NCBI RefSeq assembly: GCF_030730875.1
Contig: NZ_JAVAMA010000014.1
Span: 62,001-126,000, forward strand
From: Sphingomonas sp. DG1-23
GTDB lineage: Bacteria > Pseudomonadota > Alphaproteobacteria > Sphingomonadales > Sphingomonadaceae
Length of the DNA: 64,000 bases
Direction of reading: 5' to 3'
Positions 26,379 through 34,230 of this stretch are shown here, in pieces. How positions within the stretch are numbered: position 1 is the stretch's first letter; each line of letters starts with the position of its first letter. The notes beneath the pieces are model-generated. The model made no database searches, had not been told where the DNA came from, and saw only the letters and a list, made by a program, of their open reading frames with translations. The position numbers and the translations under genes were made by a program.

Positions 26379-27223
26379 CCCGGATCAGGACTTTCCTGGG
26401 GTCGCGGACTCCCGGCGGCTGGGCCGCGACGATCGGCATCTACGCGCTCGCGCTGACCTGGCTCTATCCGTTCGTTTGGATGGTGGCCGCCTCGCTCAAG
26501 CCGACCGCGCAGATCTACACCACTGCGCTGTTCGAAGGTGATTTCGGCCTCGACAATTTCCGCTTCCTGTTCGCCACTGCCGACAAGCTCGATCGGCCCT
26601 TCCTCCAGGCGCTGGGCATCTCCGCGCTGGTCACGCTCACCGTGACCGCATCGGTATTGATCTCGTCGGCGTTCATCGCCTTCGCGCTGGCGCGGCTGCG
26701 CTTCCCGGGCCGGAAGCTGTTCGGCGACTTCCTGCTGCTCCAGATGGTCATTCCGACGACGATGTTCATCCTGCCGCTGTTCGTGCTGATCAAGGAGCTC
26801 GGGCTGCTCAATTCGCTGGGCGCGCTGATCTTGCCGTACGCAATGTCGGGCTGGGGCATCTACATGATGTCGCAATCGTTCAAGGCAATGCCCGAGGAAT
26901 ATTTCGACGCGGCTCGGCTCGATCGCGCGAGCCTGTGGCAGACGGTGATGCGGGTCGTCGTCCCGCTCAACAAGTCGATCGTCGCGATCGTGGCGCTGTT
27001 CACCTTCACCGGCACCTGGGACAATTTTCTCTGGCCGCTGATCGCGATCTCGGACACCGACCGGATGCCGCTCTCGGTATTGCTCGCAACGTTCAGCAAG
27101 CAATATGGCGGCTATGCCGGCCCGGTGATGGCCGGCGCCGTGCTCCAGACGCTGCCGCTCGTCCTGCTGTTCGTGCTGTTCCGGCGCCATTTCCTTCAGG
27201 GCATGTCCCTGACGCTCAAATAA
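26375..27223 (+). CDS. Sugar ABC transporter permease 2 (MalG/UgpE-like)
   Basis: 282-residue integral membrane protein with six hydrophobic helices. N-terminal LTWLYPFVWMVAASLKP is the hallmark of MalG-type permeases, and the EAA loop reads EEYFDAARLDRASLWQTVMR followed by VVVPL. The ATG at 26375 overlaps the previous stop. The stop is 11 bases before the GH130 start with its ribosome site in between, so the phosphorylase is in the same operon. Partner of permease 1. Confidence 0.92.
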   Translation: MTRIRTFLGSRTPGGWAATIGIYALALTWLYPFVWMVAASLKPTAQIYTTALFEGDFGLDNFRFLFATADKLDRPFLQALGISALVTLTVTASVLISSAFIAFALARLRFPGRKLFGDFLLLQMVIPTTMFILPLFVLIKELGLLNSLGALILPYAMSGWGIYMMSQSFKAMPEEYFDAARLDRASLWQTVMRVVVPLNKSIVAIVALFTFTGTWDNFLWPLIAISDTDRMPLSVLLATFSKQYGGYAGPVMAGAVLQTLPLVLLFVLFRRHFLQGMSLTLK

Positions 27224-27234
27224 GGAGGCGCGGC

Positions 27235-28305
27235 GTGCTCAAGCGTTGGCCGGGCAATCCCGTCATAGCGCCCGAAGATGTCCGGCCGAGCCGGTCGGGC
27301 TGGCAGGTCGACGGCACGTTCAATGCCGGCGTCGCGCGCATCGGCGACGAAGTGATCATGCTGGTGCGGGTCGCCGAGAGCGTCGCGGGCGCAGGGCCAG
27401 GCGAGGTCCACGTGCCGGTGCTCGAGCAGGACGGCGCGGGCTGGCGCTGTGCCATGCGCACCTTCCGCGCCGACGACCCCGACTATGATTTCTCGGACCC
27501 CCGCATCGTCCGCTCGCGGGCCGACCCGCGCCATGTCCATCTCACTTCCATGTCGCATTTGCGCGTCGCCCGCAGCAGCGACGGGGTGACCTTCACCGTC
27601 GCCGACACGCCCTTCCTGTTTCCGGCGGATCCCACTGAGCGCTACGGCTGCGAGGATGCGCGGCTCACCGTGATCGAGGGGACCTGCTACATCAACTACA
27701 CCGCGGTCTCCGACCTCGGCATCGCCACTGCGCTCGCGGTCACCGACGACTTCGTCAGCGTCGAGCGGCTGGGCATCATCCACGCGCCCGACAATCGCGA
27801 CGTCTGTCTGTTCCCGCGCCGGATCGGCGGGAGCTATTGGTGCCTCCACCGCCCCGCGCCGCTCCATTTCGGCGCACCCGAGATCTGGATCGCGCGCTCA
27901 CCCGACCTGATCCACTGGGGTGCGCATGAGCGCCTCGCCGGCTGCACCGCGCAGCCTTGGGAAAACAACAAGATCGGCGGCGGCGCGCAGATGCTAGAGA
28001 CCGACAGGGGCTGGCTGCAGATTTACCACGGGGTCGATGCCGGCCAGCGCTACAGCCTTGGCGCATTGCTGCTCGATCTGGAGGATCCGCGCATCGTCAA
28101 GGCGCGGCTTGCCCGCCCGCTGGCCGAGCCGGTCGAGCCTTATGAAGTGCGTGGCTTCTTCGACAATGTCGTTTTCACGTGCGGCGCGCTGATCGAAGGC
28201 GACGAGCTACGCGTCTATTACGGAGCCGCCGACCGGGTGATGGCGCTCGGCAGCGTCGCGCTGGCCGACTTGTGGGCAGCGATGGGAGTCCAGCCCTCGA
28301 CTTGA
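27235..28305 (+). CDS. GH130 family glycoside phosphorylase (beta-mannoside phosphorylase type)
   Basis: 356-residue cytoplasmic enzyme of the five-bladed beta-propeller GH130 family, which cleaves beta-mannosidic bonds by phosphorolysis to give mannose 1-phosphate. The GTG start at 27235 has AGGAGG at ideal spacing. Family features seen: KRWPGNPVIAPEDV, VDGTFNAGVARIGDEVIMLVR (split here: VDGTFNAGV, VIMLVRV), DFSDPRIV, YGCEDARLTVIEG, ENNKIGGGAQ and YHGVDAGQRYSLG. Bond type (beta-1,4 or beta-1,2) and aglycone cannot be decided. As the last gene of the importer operon it is the intracellular degradative step for the imported oligosaccharide. Confidence 0.88.
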   Translation: MLKRWPGNPVIAPEDVRPSRSGWQVDGTFNAGVARIGDEVIMLVRVAESVAGAGPGEVHVPVLEQDGAGWRCAMRTFRADDPDYDFSDPRIVRSRADPRHVHLTSMSHLRVARSSDGVTFTVADTPFLFPADPTERYGCEDARLTVIEGTCYINYTAVSDLGIATALAVTDDFVSVERLGIIHAPDNRDVCLFPRRIGGSYWCLHRPAPLHFGAPEIWIARSPDLIHWGAHERLAGCTAQPWENNKIGGGAQMLETDRGWLQIYHGVDAGQRYSLGALLLDLEDPRIVKARLARPLAEPVEPYEVRGFFDNVVFTCGALIEGDELRVYYGAADRVMALGSVALADLWAAMGVQPST

Positions 28306-28378
28306 TTCAGAGAGGAAGCAAGGTGGATCATGGGGCGACGGAAGATCTTGCCCGATCGAGCTTTCAGGCACTCGCCAC

Positions 28379-28744
28379 TTACCCCCCGGACTGATCCTTG
28401 CCGATACTGCGGGTCAGCAGCGTGCGGCGCGCCACCTGCGCGCCGAGACGCTGCACGATCGCGTCGAGTGCTGCCTCGAGATCGTGGCTTCGGCCGCACA
28501 TGAAGAGGTCGACGCAGGCGCTGCCATATTCGGGCCAGGTGTGGATCGAGATGTGCGATTCGGCGAGCATCGCCACGCCGGTGACGCCCATGCCGGGTCC
28601 GAAGCTGTGCAGGCGCACTTCGAGCAGGGTTGCGCCGGCAGCGGCGGCGGCCGCGATCAGACAGGCTTCGACATGCGCGACGTCGGCCAGATGCGCCGCA
28701 TCGTGCAGGTCGGCGATCAGATGCTGGCCGTCATAGCTGGTCAC
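28379..28744 (-). CDS. speH: S-adenosylmethionine decarboxylase proenzyme (prokaryotic type)
   Basis: 121-residue pyruvoyl enzyme that makes decarboxylated SAM, the aminopropyl donor for spermidine-type polyamines. It self-cleaves between Glu62 and Ser63 in LAESHISIHTWPEYGSAC. Ser63, His68 and Cys83 (FMCG) fall exactly at the catalytic positions of the Thermotoga maritima enzyme, so it should be active. It is the last gene of the eight-gene operon and overlaps the flavoprotein gene by four bases (ATGA). Together with the aminopropyltransferase-like gene this gives a complete polyamine-modifying pair dedicated to the operon. Confidence 0.93.
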   Translation of the reverse strand: MTSYDGQHLIADLHDAAHLADVAHVEACLIAAAAAAGATLLEVRLHSFGPGMGVTGVAMLAESHISIHTWPEYGSACVDLFMCGRSHDLEAALDAIVQRLGAQVARRTLLTRSIGKDQSGG

Positions 28745-30351
28745 AACAGGCTCTCATGCGGGTGGCCGAGCAGCGCCATCGCCCGCTCGGCGGCGCGAAC
28801 GCCGTGATACTGCGCCTCCTCGAACAGCGACAGGCCGCTGAGATCGGAATGCGCGAGGAACAGCGGCGGCAGGGGCTCGACGGCCGCGCCGCGCCCCAGG
28901 AAACCGGGCGTGGGGCGGATCATCGCATGGCCCCAGCGCCATAGTTCGATCCGCGCGATCGCATCCTCGAGCTCGGGATGCATCGCGAGCAGATCGTCGC
29001 GAACGATGCGCTTCCATTCGTCGGCGGGGCGCTCGACGAGCAGGCGTCGCGCCTGAGCGGGTGGCATGCTCGACAAAGGCAGATACCAGGTGAGCACCGT
29101 GCCCGCGTTGATGGCGTCGGGTCCCTGGTGCGTCGCGACGACGTAACCGAGCGAATCGCTGGTGCTCGAGACGTTGTCCCAAGCCAGCGGCACCCCGCGC
29201 CCGCGCGGCAGGCGGTCGACGGTGACGTTGGCGACCAGCCACGGCGCATAGCTGAACCCGGCTGTGTCGCCGAGCTCGCCGCACAGGCGCGTGGCAACGA
29301 AGTGCGGCGTGGCGAGAATCGCCGCGCGCGCGCTCGTACGGACAGTGAGGTTGGCCGCGACATCGAAGCTGTCGACGAGAATGCGTTCCCCTTCGCGGGT
29401 TACGCGGTGGACGATATGCCCCGCGGCAATCTGCTGCGGGAAGAAGCCGGCAAGGCGCGCGGTGAGACGGCCATTGCCCTCGGGCCAGGTGAGTTCGTTT
29501 TCGCCGGCATTGTTCGCTGCCCAGCCGCGACGGGCGGCGAAATAATGCACCCCGGCCCATGCGGAGACCTGATCGGGCTCGGTGCCGTAATCGTCGCGCA
29601 TCGCATAGCGGACATGCGCGCGCAGCACCGGCGAGCGCCAGCCCTGCCGGTCGAGCCATGTAGCGAAGCTCAGCGTGTCGAGCGCGACCAGATCGATATC
29701 GCGTGAACTATAGGCCATCGGCACGGCGAAAGCGGGCTTGCCGTCGCTGCCGACCCGTTTCGAGAAGGCCGCCATGGCCATTTCGAACGCAGCGAGATCG
29801 CTGCGGTCCTGCGCGGTGATGCCGGTGCGCGGGATCAGTCCTTCCTGCCAGCGGCCCTGCCAGAACAACCGTTCCTGCATATCGGCACAGAGTTGCTCGG
29901 GATCGTAGACCGGTACGCCGTCGCTATCGCCGGTAATCATGCCAAGCTGGCGCAGCAGATGCAGGAGCGCCTTCGCCTCCTTGTTGGCGACCGGAAGGTA
30001 ATGCGCACCGAGCGGATAGGCCGAGACATGGTTGCGGCCGCTGCGGGCATTGCCGCCGACCTGGTCCTCGAGTTCGAGCAGCCTGAACCGGTCGAACCCC
30101 GCCTCGGTCAGCCGCCAGCCGGCCGACAGACCCGCGACGCCGCCGCCGGCGATGATCAGATCGACTTGCTCGAACCGGCTGGGCGCTGGGAAACCGCCGG
30201 TCCTGAGGCGGTGGCCGCGTTCCATATCGGCGCCGGCCAGCCTGCCGCCCGGCAGCGGCGCTTCGCCCTCCAGCGCATAGGCCAGCCCGCCGCCGGCTGC
30301 GGCCATTGCTGCGGCGCCGAGGCCGAGCACCGCGCGGCGATCAGCCTTCAT
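28741..30351 (-). CDS. Tat-exported FAD-dependent amine-oxidase-like flavoprotein
   Basis: 536 residues. The N-terminus KADRRAVLGLGAAAMAAAGG is a likely twin-arginine signal, so the folded flavoprotein is probably exported or membrane-anchored. The FAD-binding Rossmann motif follows: DLIIAGGGVAGLSAGWRL, then LLELEDQVGGNARSG, the arrangement of NAD(P)-binding-8/amine-oxidase flavoproteins. Later segments include AWAGVHYFAARRGWA and FLAHSDLSGLSLFEEAQYHG near the C-terminus. It overlaps speE by 11 bases and speH by 4. Context suggests oxidation of a polyamine or polyamine-derived product on the periplasmic side, but the substrate is unknown. Confidence 0.8.
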   Translation of the reverse strand: MKADRRAVLGLGAAAMAAAGGGLAYALEGEAPLPGGRLAGADMERGHRLRTGGFPAPSRFEQVDLIIAGGGVAGLSAGWRLTEAGFDRFRLLELEDQVGGNARSGRNHVSAYPLGAHYLPVANKEAKALLHLLRQLGMITGDSDGVPVYDPEQLCADMQERLFWQGRWQEGLIPRTGITAQDRSDLAAFEMAMAAFSKRVGSDGKPAFAVPMAYSSRDIDLVALDTLSFATWLDRQGWRSPVLRAHVRYAMRDDYGTEPDQVSAWAGVHYFAARRGWAANNAGENELTWPEGNGRLTARLAGFFPQQIAAGHIVHRVTREGERILVDSFDVAANLTVRTSARAAILATPHFVATRLCGELGDTAGFSYAPWLVANVTVDRLPRGRGVPLAWDNVSSTSDSLGYVVATHQGPDAINAGTVLTWYLPLSSMPPAQARRLLVERPADEWKRIVRDDLLAMHPELEDAIARIELWRWGHAMIRPTPGFLGRGAAVEPLPPLFLAHSDLSGLSLFEEAQYHGVRAAERAMALLGHPHESLL

Positions 30352-31870
30352 ATTTGTCCCACGCGTCGGCGAATTCGCGAACGAGGACCTGATTGTCGAG
30401 TCGATTCACCGGAGTCGGACGCCGCGCCATGTCGGGCGGGAAATCGAACAGGCGCTGGTCGATCACGGGCGTGAGGAAGCGGCCGTTGGTGATCTTGCCT
30501 TGCGCCGGGATCGGACCGGCCGACGCGAGAATGAAGCCCCATTCGCCGAAGCTCGGCACATAGACGTGATAGCCGCGGGTCTGCAGCCCCGCAGCCTCGA
30601 GCGTCGAGGCGACGGTCCAGAAGGCATTGGGCGCGATTAGCGGCGACGTGCTCTGCACCACCATCATCCCGCCGGGCGCGAGCAGCTTGCGCGCCGCGCG
30701 GTAGAAGGTATCGGTGTAGAGCTTGCCTACCGAATAATCGACCGGGTCGGGGAAATCGACGATGATCGCATCGTACTGCCCCTTGGTCTCGCGCGCCCAG
30801 CGGAAGCCGTCGGCGTTGATCACGGTCATCCGCGGATCGGTGAGCGAGCCGCGGTTGAGCCGCGACAGCATCGCAGTGCGCGTGAACAGCCTCGTCATGT
30901 CGCCGTCGAGATCGACGAGGGTCAGGCGCTGCACCTCGGGGTGCTTGAACACCTCGCGTGCCGCAAGGCCGTCGCCCCCGCCGAGGATCAGTACGTTGCG
31001 CGGGTTGGAGACGCGGCCCAATGCCGGGTGCACCAGCGCTTCATGGTAACGATATTCGTCGCGCGACGAGAATTGCAGATTGCCGTTCAGATATAGCCGG
31101 ACATCGTCGTCGCGGCGGGTGAGCACGATCCGCTGGAATTTGGTGCTGGTCGCATAGATCACCGGCTCGCCATAGCTCGCCACCTCGGCCCAGCGCTGGA
31201 GCCGGTCGGAGGCGACGAAGCCGGCGACCAATGCGAGCAGTACCAGCACCGACGCGACTTTCTCGGTGCGGTAGCCGGCACGCGGCAGGGTGAACAGCAA
31301 TGCCAGCGCGACGCCGGCATTGAAGATGCCGAACAGAAAGCCGGTGCGGATCATGCCGAGATGCGGCATCAGCAGCAAAGGGAAGAGCAGGCTGGCGACG
31401 AGCGCGCCGACATAGTCGAAGGTCAGCACGTTCGAGACGGTCTCGCGGAAGTCGAAGCCGCGCAGGATGCGGATGAGCAGGGGGATTTCGAGGCCGACGA
31501 GAAAGCCGATCGCCAGCACGAGCCCATAGAGCGCGACCCGAAAATGATCGACGACCGGGAAGAGCAGGAACAGCGCGCAGGCCGAGCTTCCGCCGAGCAA
31601 GGCGATCAGCAATTCGACCCGCACGAACAGGCGGAGTTCGCCGCGTTTCACATAGCGCGAGCACCAGCTGCCCACGCCCATCGCGAACAGATAGCTGCCG
31701 ATGACGGTGGAGAATTGGGTGACGCTGTCACCGAGCAGATAGCTCGCCAGGGTGCTCGCGAGCAGCTCGTAGATCAGCCCGCAGGTCGAGACGACGAAGG
31801 CGGACGCGAGCAGCGCCGCGGTGGATCCGGACGCTCTGACTTTGGATTGCGCTGGATCGGCTTCAGCCAT
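30341..31870 (-). CDS. speE: Membrane-anchored spermidine synthase-like aminopropyltransferase
   Basis: 509 residues. Residues ~18-230 are seven or so hydrophobic helices (for example STCGLIYELLASTLASYLLG with VTQFSTVIGSYLFAMGVG), the membrane domain found in long bacterial SpeE forms. The C-terminal half is a spermidine-synthase Rossmann domain: NVLILGGGDGLAAREVFKHP, TLVDLDGDMTRLF, then YDAIIVDFPDPVDYSVGKLY with the acidic residue used to bind the amine. Substrate amine could be putrescine, spermidine or a non-soluble acceptor. Overlaps the flavoprotein gene by 11 bases and DUF350 by 8, so it is tightly coupled in the operon. Decarboxylated SAM would come from the operon's own SpeH. Confidence 0.9.
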   Translation of the reverse strand: MAEADPAQSKVRASGSTAALLASAFVVSTCGLIYELLASTLASYLLGDSVTQFSTVIGSYLFAMGVGSWCSRYVKRGELRLFVRVELLIALLGGSSACALFLLFPVVDHFRVALYGLVLAIGFLVGLEIPLLIRILRGFDFRETVSNVLTFDYVGALVASLLFPLLLMPHLGMIRTGFLFGIFNAGVALALLFTLPRAGYRTEKVASVLVLLALVAGFVASDRLQRWAEVASYGEPVIYATSTKFQRIVLTRRDDDVRLYLNGNLQFSSRDEYRYHEALVHPALGRVSNPRNVLILGGGDGLAAREVFKHPEVQRLTLVDLDGDMTRLFTRTAMLSRLNRGSLTDPRMTVINADGFRWARETKGQYDAIIVDFPDPVDYSVGKLYTDTFYRAARKLLAPGGMMVVQSTSPLIAPNAFWTVASTLEAAGLQTRGYHVYVPSFGEWGFILASAGPIPAQGKITNGRFLTPVIDQRLFDFPPDMARRPTPVNRLDNQVLVREFADAWDKYEG

Positions 31871-32075
31871 GGATGGCGGCGGCGACGATGATCGCGAGCC
31901 CGATCGCGACCGCGCCCGCGAAGATCGCCACGGCGACGTTCTGCTTCTGCTCGATCTCCTGCCAGAGCTTGCCCGGGGTGAGCAGGTCGAGGATCACGAA
32001 GCCGATGACGAATATGACGATGCCGATGACGGAATAGAGCAGGGTGCTCAGCACGGCGGGCAGGGTGGTGACCAT
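31863..32075 (-). CDS. DUF350 membrane protein
   Basis: 70-residue protein with two transmembrane helices: SVIGIVIFVIGFVILDLL (about 15-33) and VAVAIFAGAVAIGLAIIVAA (about 47-67), joined by LTPGKLWQEIEQKQN. This is a single DUF350 unit. The family also occurs as YjfL in the E. coli yjf cluster, which combines a PspA-like protein with a glutathionylspermidine-synthase-like protein (from memory). The ATG at 32075 has TAGGAGA upstream. It overlaps speE by eight bases. Function of the family is not established; a membrane-stress or ion-related role is suggested by partners. Confidence 0.85.
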   Translation of the reverse strand: MVTTLPAVLSTLLYSVIGIVIFVIGFVILDLLTPGKLWQEIEQKQNVAVAIFAGAVAIGLAIIVAAAIHG

Positions 32076-32084
32076 GTCGATCTC

Positions 32085-32231
32085 CTATTTGTGGGTGGGG
32101 CCGTAGAAGCCGGCATGGGTGCGCGCCCGACTCCCTTCGGCGAAGGGGGACCAGGCGTAAATGGTGCACAGGATGAACAGCCCCGTCACGCCGAGGCACC
32201 AGAGCGCGTAGAGAAAAGTCCGGGTGCTCAC
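32085..32231 (-). CDS. 48-residue single-pass membrane peptide of the polyamine/SPFH operon
   Basis: A GTG at 32231 overlaps the upstream DUF4178 stop as GTGA, and the frame runs to TAG at 32085-32087. The peptide starts STRTFLYALWCLGVTGLFIL, continues CTIYAWSPFAEGSRAR and ends in YGPTHK: one transmembrane helix (about residues 5-27) and a short polar tail ending in Tyr-Gly-Pro-Thr-His-Lys. Its exact fit between two operon genes, with a start overlap on one side and a nine-base gap on the other, supports it as a real gene that automated length cut-offs would miss. Function unknown; possibly a small subunit for the DUF350 or SpeE membrane domain. Confidence 0.72.
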   Translation of the reverse strand: MSTRTFLYALWCLGVTGLFILCTIYAWSPFAEGSRARTHAGFYGPTHK

Positions 32232-33562
32232 TCGTCGTCATCCTCTCCTGCGGGAGCGAAGTCGCTTTCGCCCTTGCGCGCGGCTTCGAAGGCGATGTGC
32301 CGAATGAGCGCGAACAGCAGAGGAATTGCGATCAGGATCAGCGCAATCAGCAGATTGGAAGCATAGAGCACGCCTTGGCGCATTTCGACCTGCACCTCGG
32401 GCAGGTTCGCGGGATCCATCCAATCGGCGGCTTCGGTCGAATAGCTGCCGGTGCCCGTCCAGCGATTGCCTTTATATTCGACCACGAGGTCATAGATTCC
32501 CCCCGGCACGCTGGCGATCGAGACTTCGGTGCCGCGGCTGCCTTCGCTCCACGGCCCGTCGGAATCGCTTCCCGAATAACGCTCGGCGGCGCCATAGACT
32601 TCGTAGACCTGCTGCGTCTTGCGGTCGACGAGGCTGTAGTCGAGATCGACCCAGCCATTTTCGAGCCGGGGCACGTCGGCGCGCAGATGCACGCTCTGAT
32701 ACCGGCGGGGCAGGGTGATCGGGCCGAGCGTCACGCTCTGCTCGCCTCCGTCGGCGCGGACCGCGAAGCTGCCGGCGGCCGACCATTGGCTGCCGCCGAA
32801 CAGGATCGCGAAGAGCAGCAGAAAGGCAAACGCGGTCGCGCCGAGCTTGAGCCCCGTCCCGAGCCATGCGCCCCAGAGCGAGGGCTGGTGCGGTAGCGGC
32901 GGCCACGTAATTTGTCGCGTATCGACTCCGAAGGCCTTCGCGATTTCAGGCCGCGGCAGCCACGCATTGCGCGTCCAGCTGACTTCACTGGCGTTCGCTT
33001 CGCGCGAGAGCATCGCGCCGGGACGGGCCCAATCGGCGGTGGCGACCTTCTCGCCGACCGCGACACGCCAGTAGAATTCGCCGAGGACGTAATCGACCCG
33101 CGCCTCGCCGTCGGCGAAGAAATGGGTGTAGGCCTCCGAACCGACGCCGAGCCGGTCGTAGGACAGCCAGTCGGGAGTGACGGTCAGCGTCTCGCCGAGG
33201 CTCCAGCCGCCGCGGACCTTCACCAGCCAGCGATAGCCGTGATAGGGATTGAACAGCAGATATTCTTCCCAGCCATAGGCCCCGTTCTCGGAGCGCTGGA
33301 GATAGCCGATCGCCTCCCATTCGACGCCGCGCAGCACGCCGCGGGTGCCGAGCGGAATCTCGAGCTCGGCCATGTGCAGGCTGTATGCGGCGACCAGCTT
33401 CACCTGCGGATCGGTGACGTCGAGGATCGAGCTGCAATATTGGCAGGCGACATGGACGGTATAGCCCGCCGCGCGCAGCTCCACCCCGCCGCCGCACGAC
33501 GGACAGGTCAGCGCCTTGGCGGCGGGGGCGGGCTGGGTCTGCAGGGCGGTGTCAGGCGGCAT
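32228..33562 (-). CDS. DUF4178 protein with zinc ribbon and C-terminal membrane helices (long form)
   Basis: 444 residues. An N-terminal zinc ribbon uses CPSCGGGVEL and CQYCSSILDV. A DUF4178-type beta domain follows (GTRGVLRGVEWEAIGYLQRS, GWEEYLLFNPYHGYRWLV). A transmembrane helix near residues 235-258 (LGATAFAFLLLFAILFGG) precedes an extracytoplasmic beta domain, and a second helix lies near 400-422 (ASNLLIALILIAIPLLFALI), with an acidic tail GEDDDE. It overlaps the shorter DUF4178 gene by 11 bases and the 48-residue gene by 4. DUF4178 has no known biochemical role; co-occurrence with polyamine genes suggests a sensor or scaffold at the membrane. Confidence 0.85.
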   Translation of the reverse strand: MPPDTALQTQPAPAAKALTCPSCGGGVELRAAGYTVHVACQYCSSILDVTDPQVKLVAAYSLHMAELEIPLGTRGVLRGVEWEAIGYLQRSENGAYGWEEYLLFNPYHGYRWLVKVRGGWSLGETLTVTPDWLSYDRLGVGSEAYTHFFADGEARVDYVLGEFYWRVAVGEKVATADWARPGAMLSREANASEVSWTRNAWLPRPEIAKAFGVDTRQITWPPLPHQPSLWGAWLGTGLKLGATAFAFLLLFAILFGGSQWSAAGSFAVRADGGEQSVTLGPITLPRRYQSVHLRADVPRLENGWVDLDYSLVDRKTQQVYEVYGAAERYSGSDSDGPWSEGSRGTEVSIASVPGGIYDLVVEYKGNRWTGTGSYSTEAADWMDPANLPEVQVEMRQGVLYASNLLIALILIAIPLLFALIRHIAFEAARKGESDFAPAGEDDDE

Positions 33563-34226
33563 AAGAAGGAAGCGCCCAGCCTTCGATCGCGCGCAGACCG
33601 CGCGGGGCCAGTTCGGCGAGCGTCACGTAACGACCCTGGTAGAAGGTGGTTTCCTGATCGTCGCGCTGGAGCGTCGCGCATTCGCCGCTCCGTCCGCGGA
33701 GGTCGACGCTGTAGAGCGTCCAGCCGGTGGCGGCGGTAAACGGCAATTCGCCTTCGGCGGCGATGCAGACGACGTCACGGGCATCGGCGACGACGAGCTT
33801 CCGCTTGTCGATCTGGGCCTCGGTGCCCGGGATCGCCCGTTTGCCGTTGATCATCTCGCGCATCGTCCGCGAGCGCACCTTGCCGATCGGTTGCTGCCAG
33901 AGCAGCATGAACTGGCCCATCGCCTCGCCGAGCCACGCGTTGGTCCCGTCCTCGAACAGCAGCAGCCATTCGTTCCATGCGCCGTCGGTCCACGCCCAGC
34001 GGACTCGGCCGATCACTTCGAAGCCCTTGCCGTCGGCGCGCCCGCGCATGCCGATCTGGACCGGGCTCACATCGAACGGCAGGGCCGCGACTTCGCCGAT
34101 TTTGGCGACGCCCGAATCGCTGCGCACCAGCATCGAACGGCAATAATCACAGACGCGGTTGGGCAAGGCCGGCGAGCGGAACACGACATCGGCGCCGCAA
34201 TTCGGGCAAGGAAAGCGAAGGCTCAT
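33552..34226 (-). CDS. DUF4178 protein with zinc ribbon (short, soluble form)
   Basis: 224 residues from the ATG at 34226, four bases after the SPFH stop. N-terminal zinc ribbon FPCPNCGADVVF and RVCDYCRSMLV, then one DUF4178 domain with GRVRWAWTDGAWNEWLLLFE and DGTNAWLGEAMGQFMLLWQQ. No membrane segment, so it should be cytoplasmic. It looks like a paralogue of the next gene lacking its membrane part. The two may form a complex linking the SPFH protein to the membrane enzymes. Confidence 0.85.
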   Translation of the reverse strand: MSLRFPCPNCGADVVFRSPALPNRVCDYCRSMLVRSDSGVAKIGEVAALPFDVSPVQIGMRGRADGKGFEVIGRVRWAWTDGAWNEWLLLFEDGTNAWLGEAMGQFMLLWQQPIGKVRSRTMREMINGKRAIPGTEAQIDKRKLVVADARDVVCIAAEGELPFTAATGWTLYSVDLRGRSGECATLQRDDQETTFYQGRYVTLAELAPRGLRAIEGWALPSYAA

Positions 34227-34230
34227 AGGC

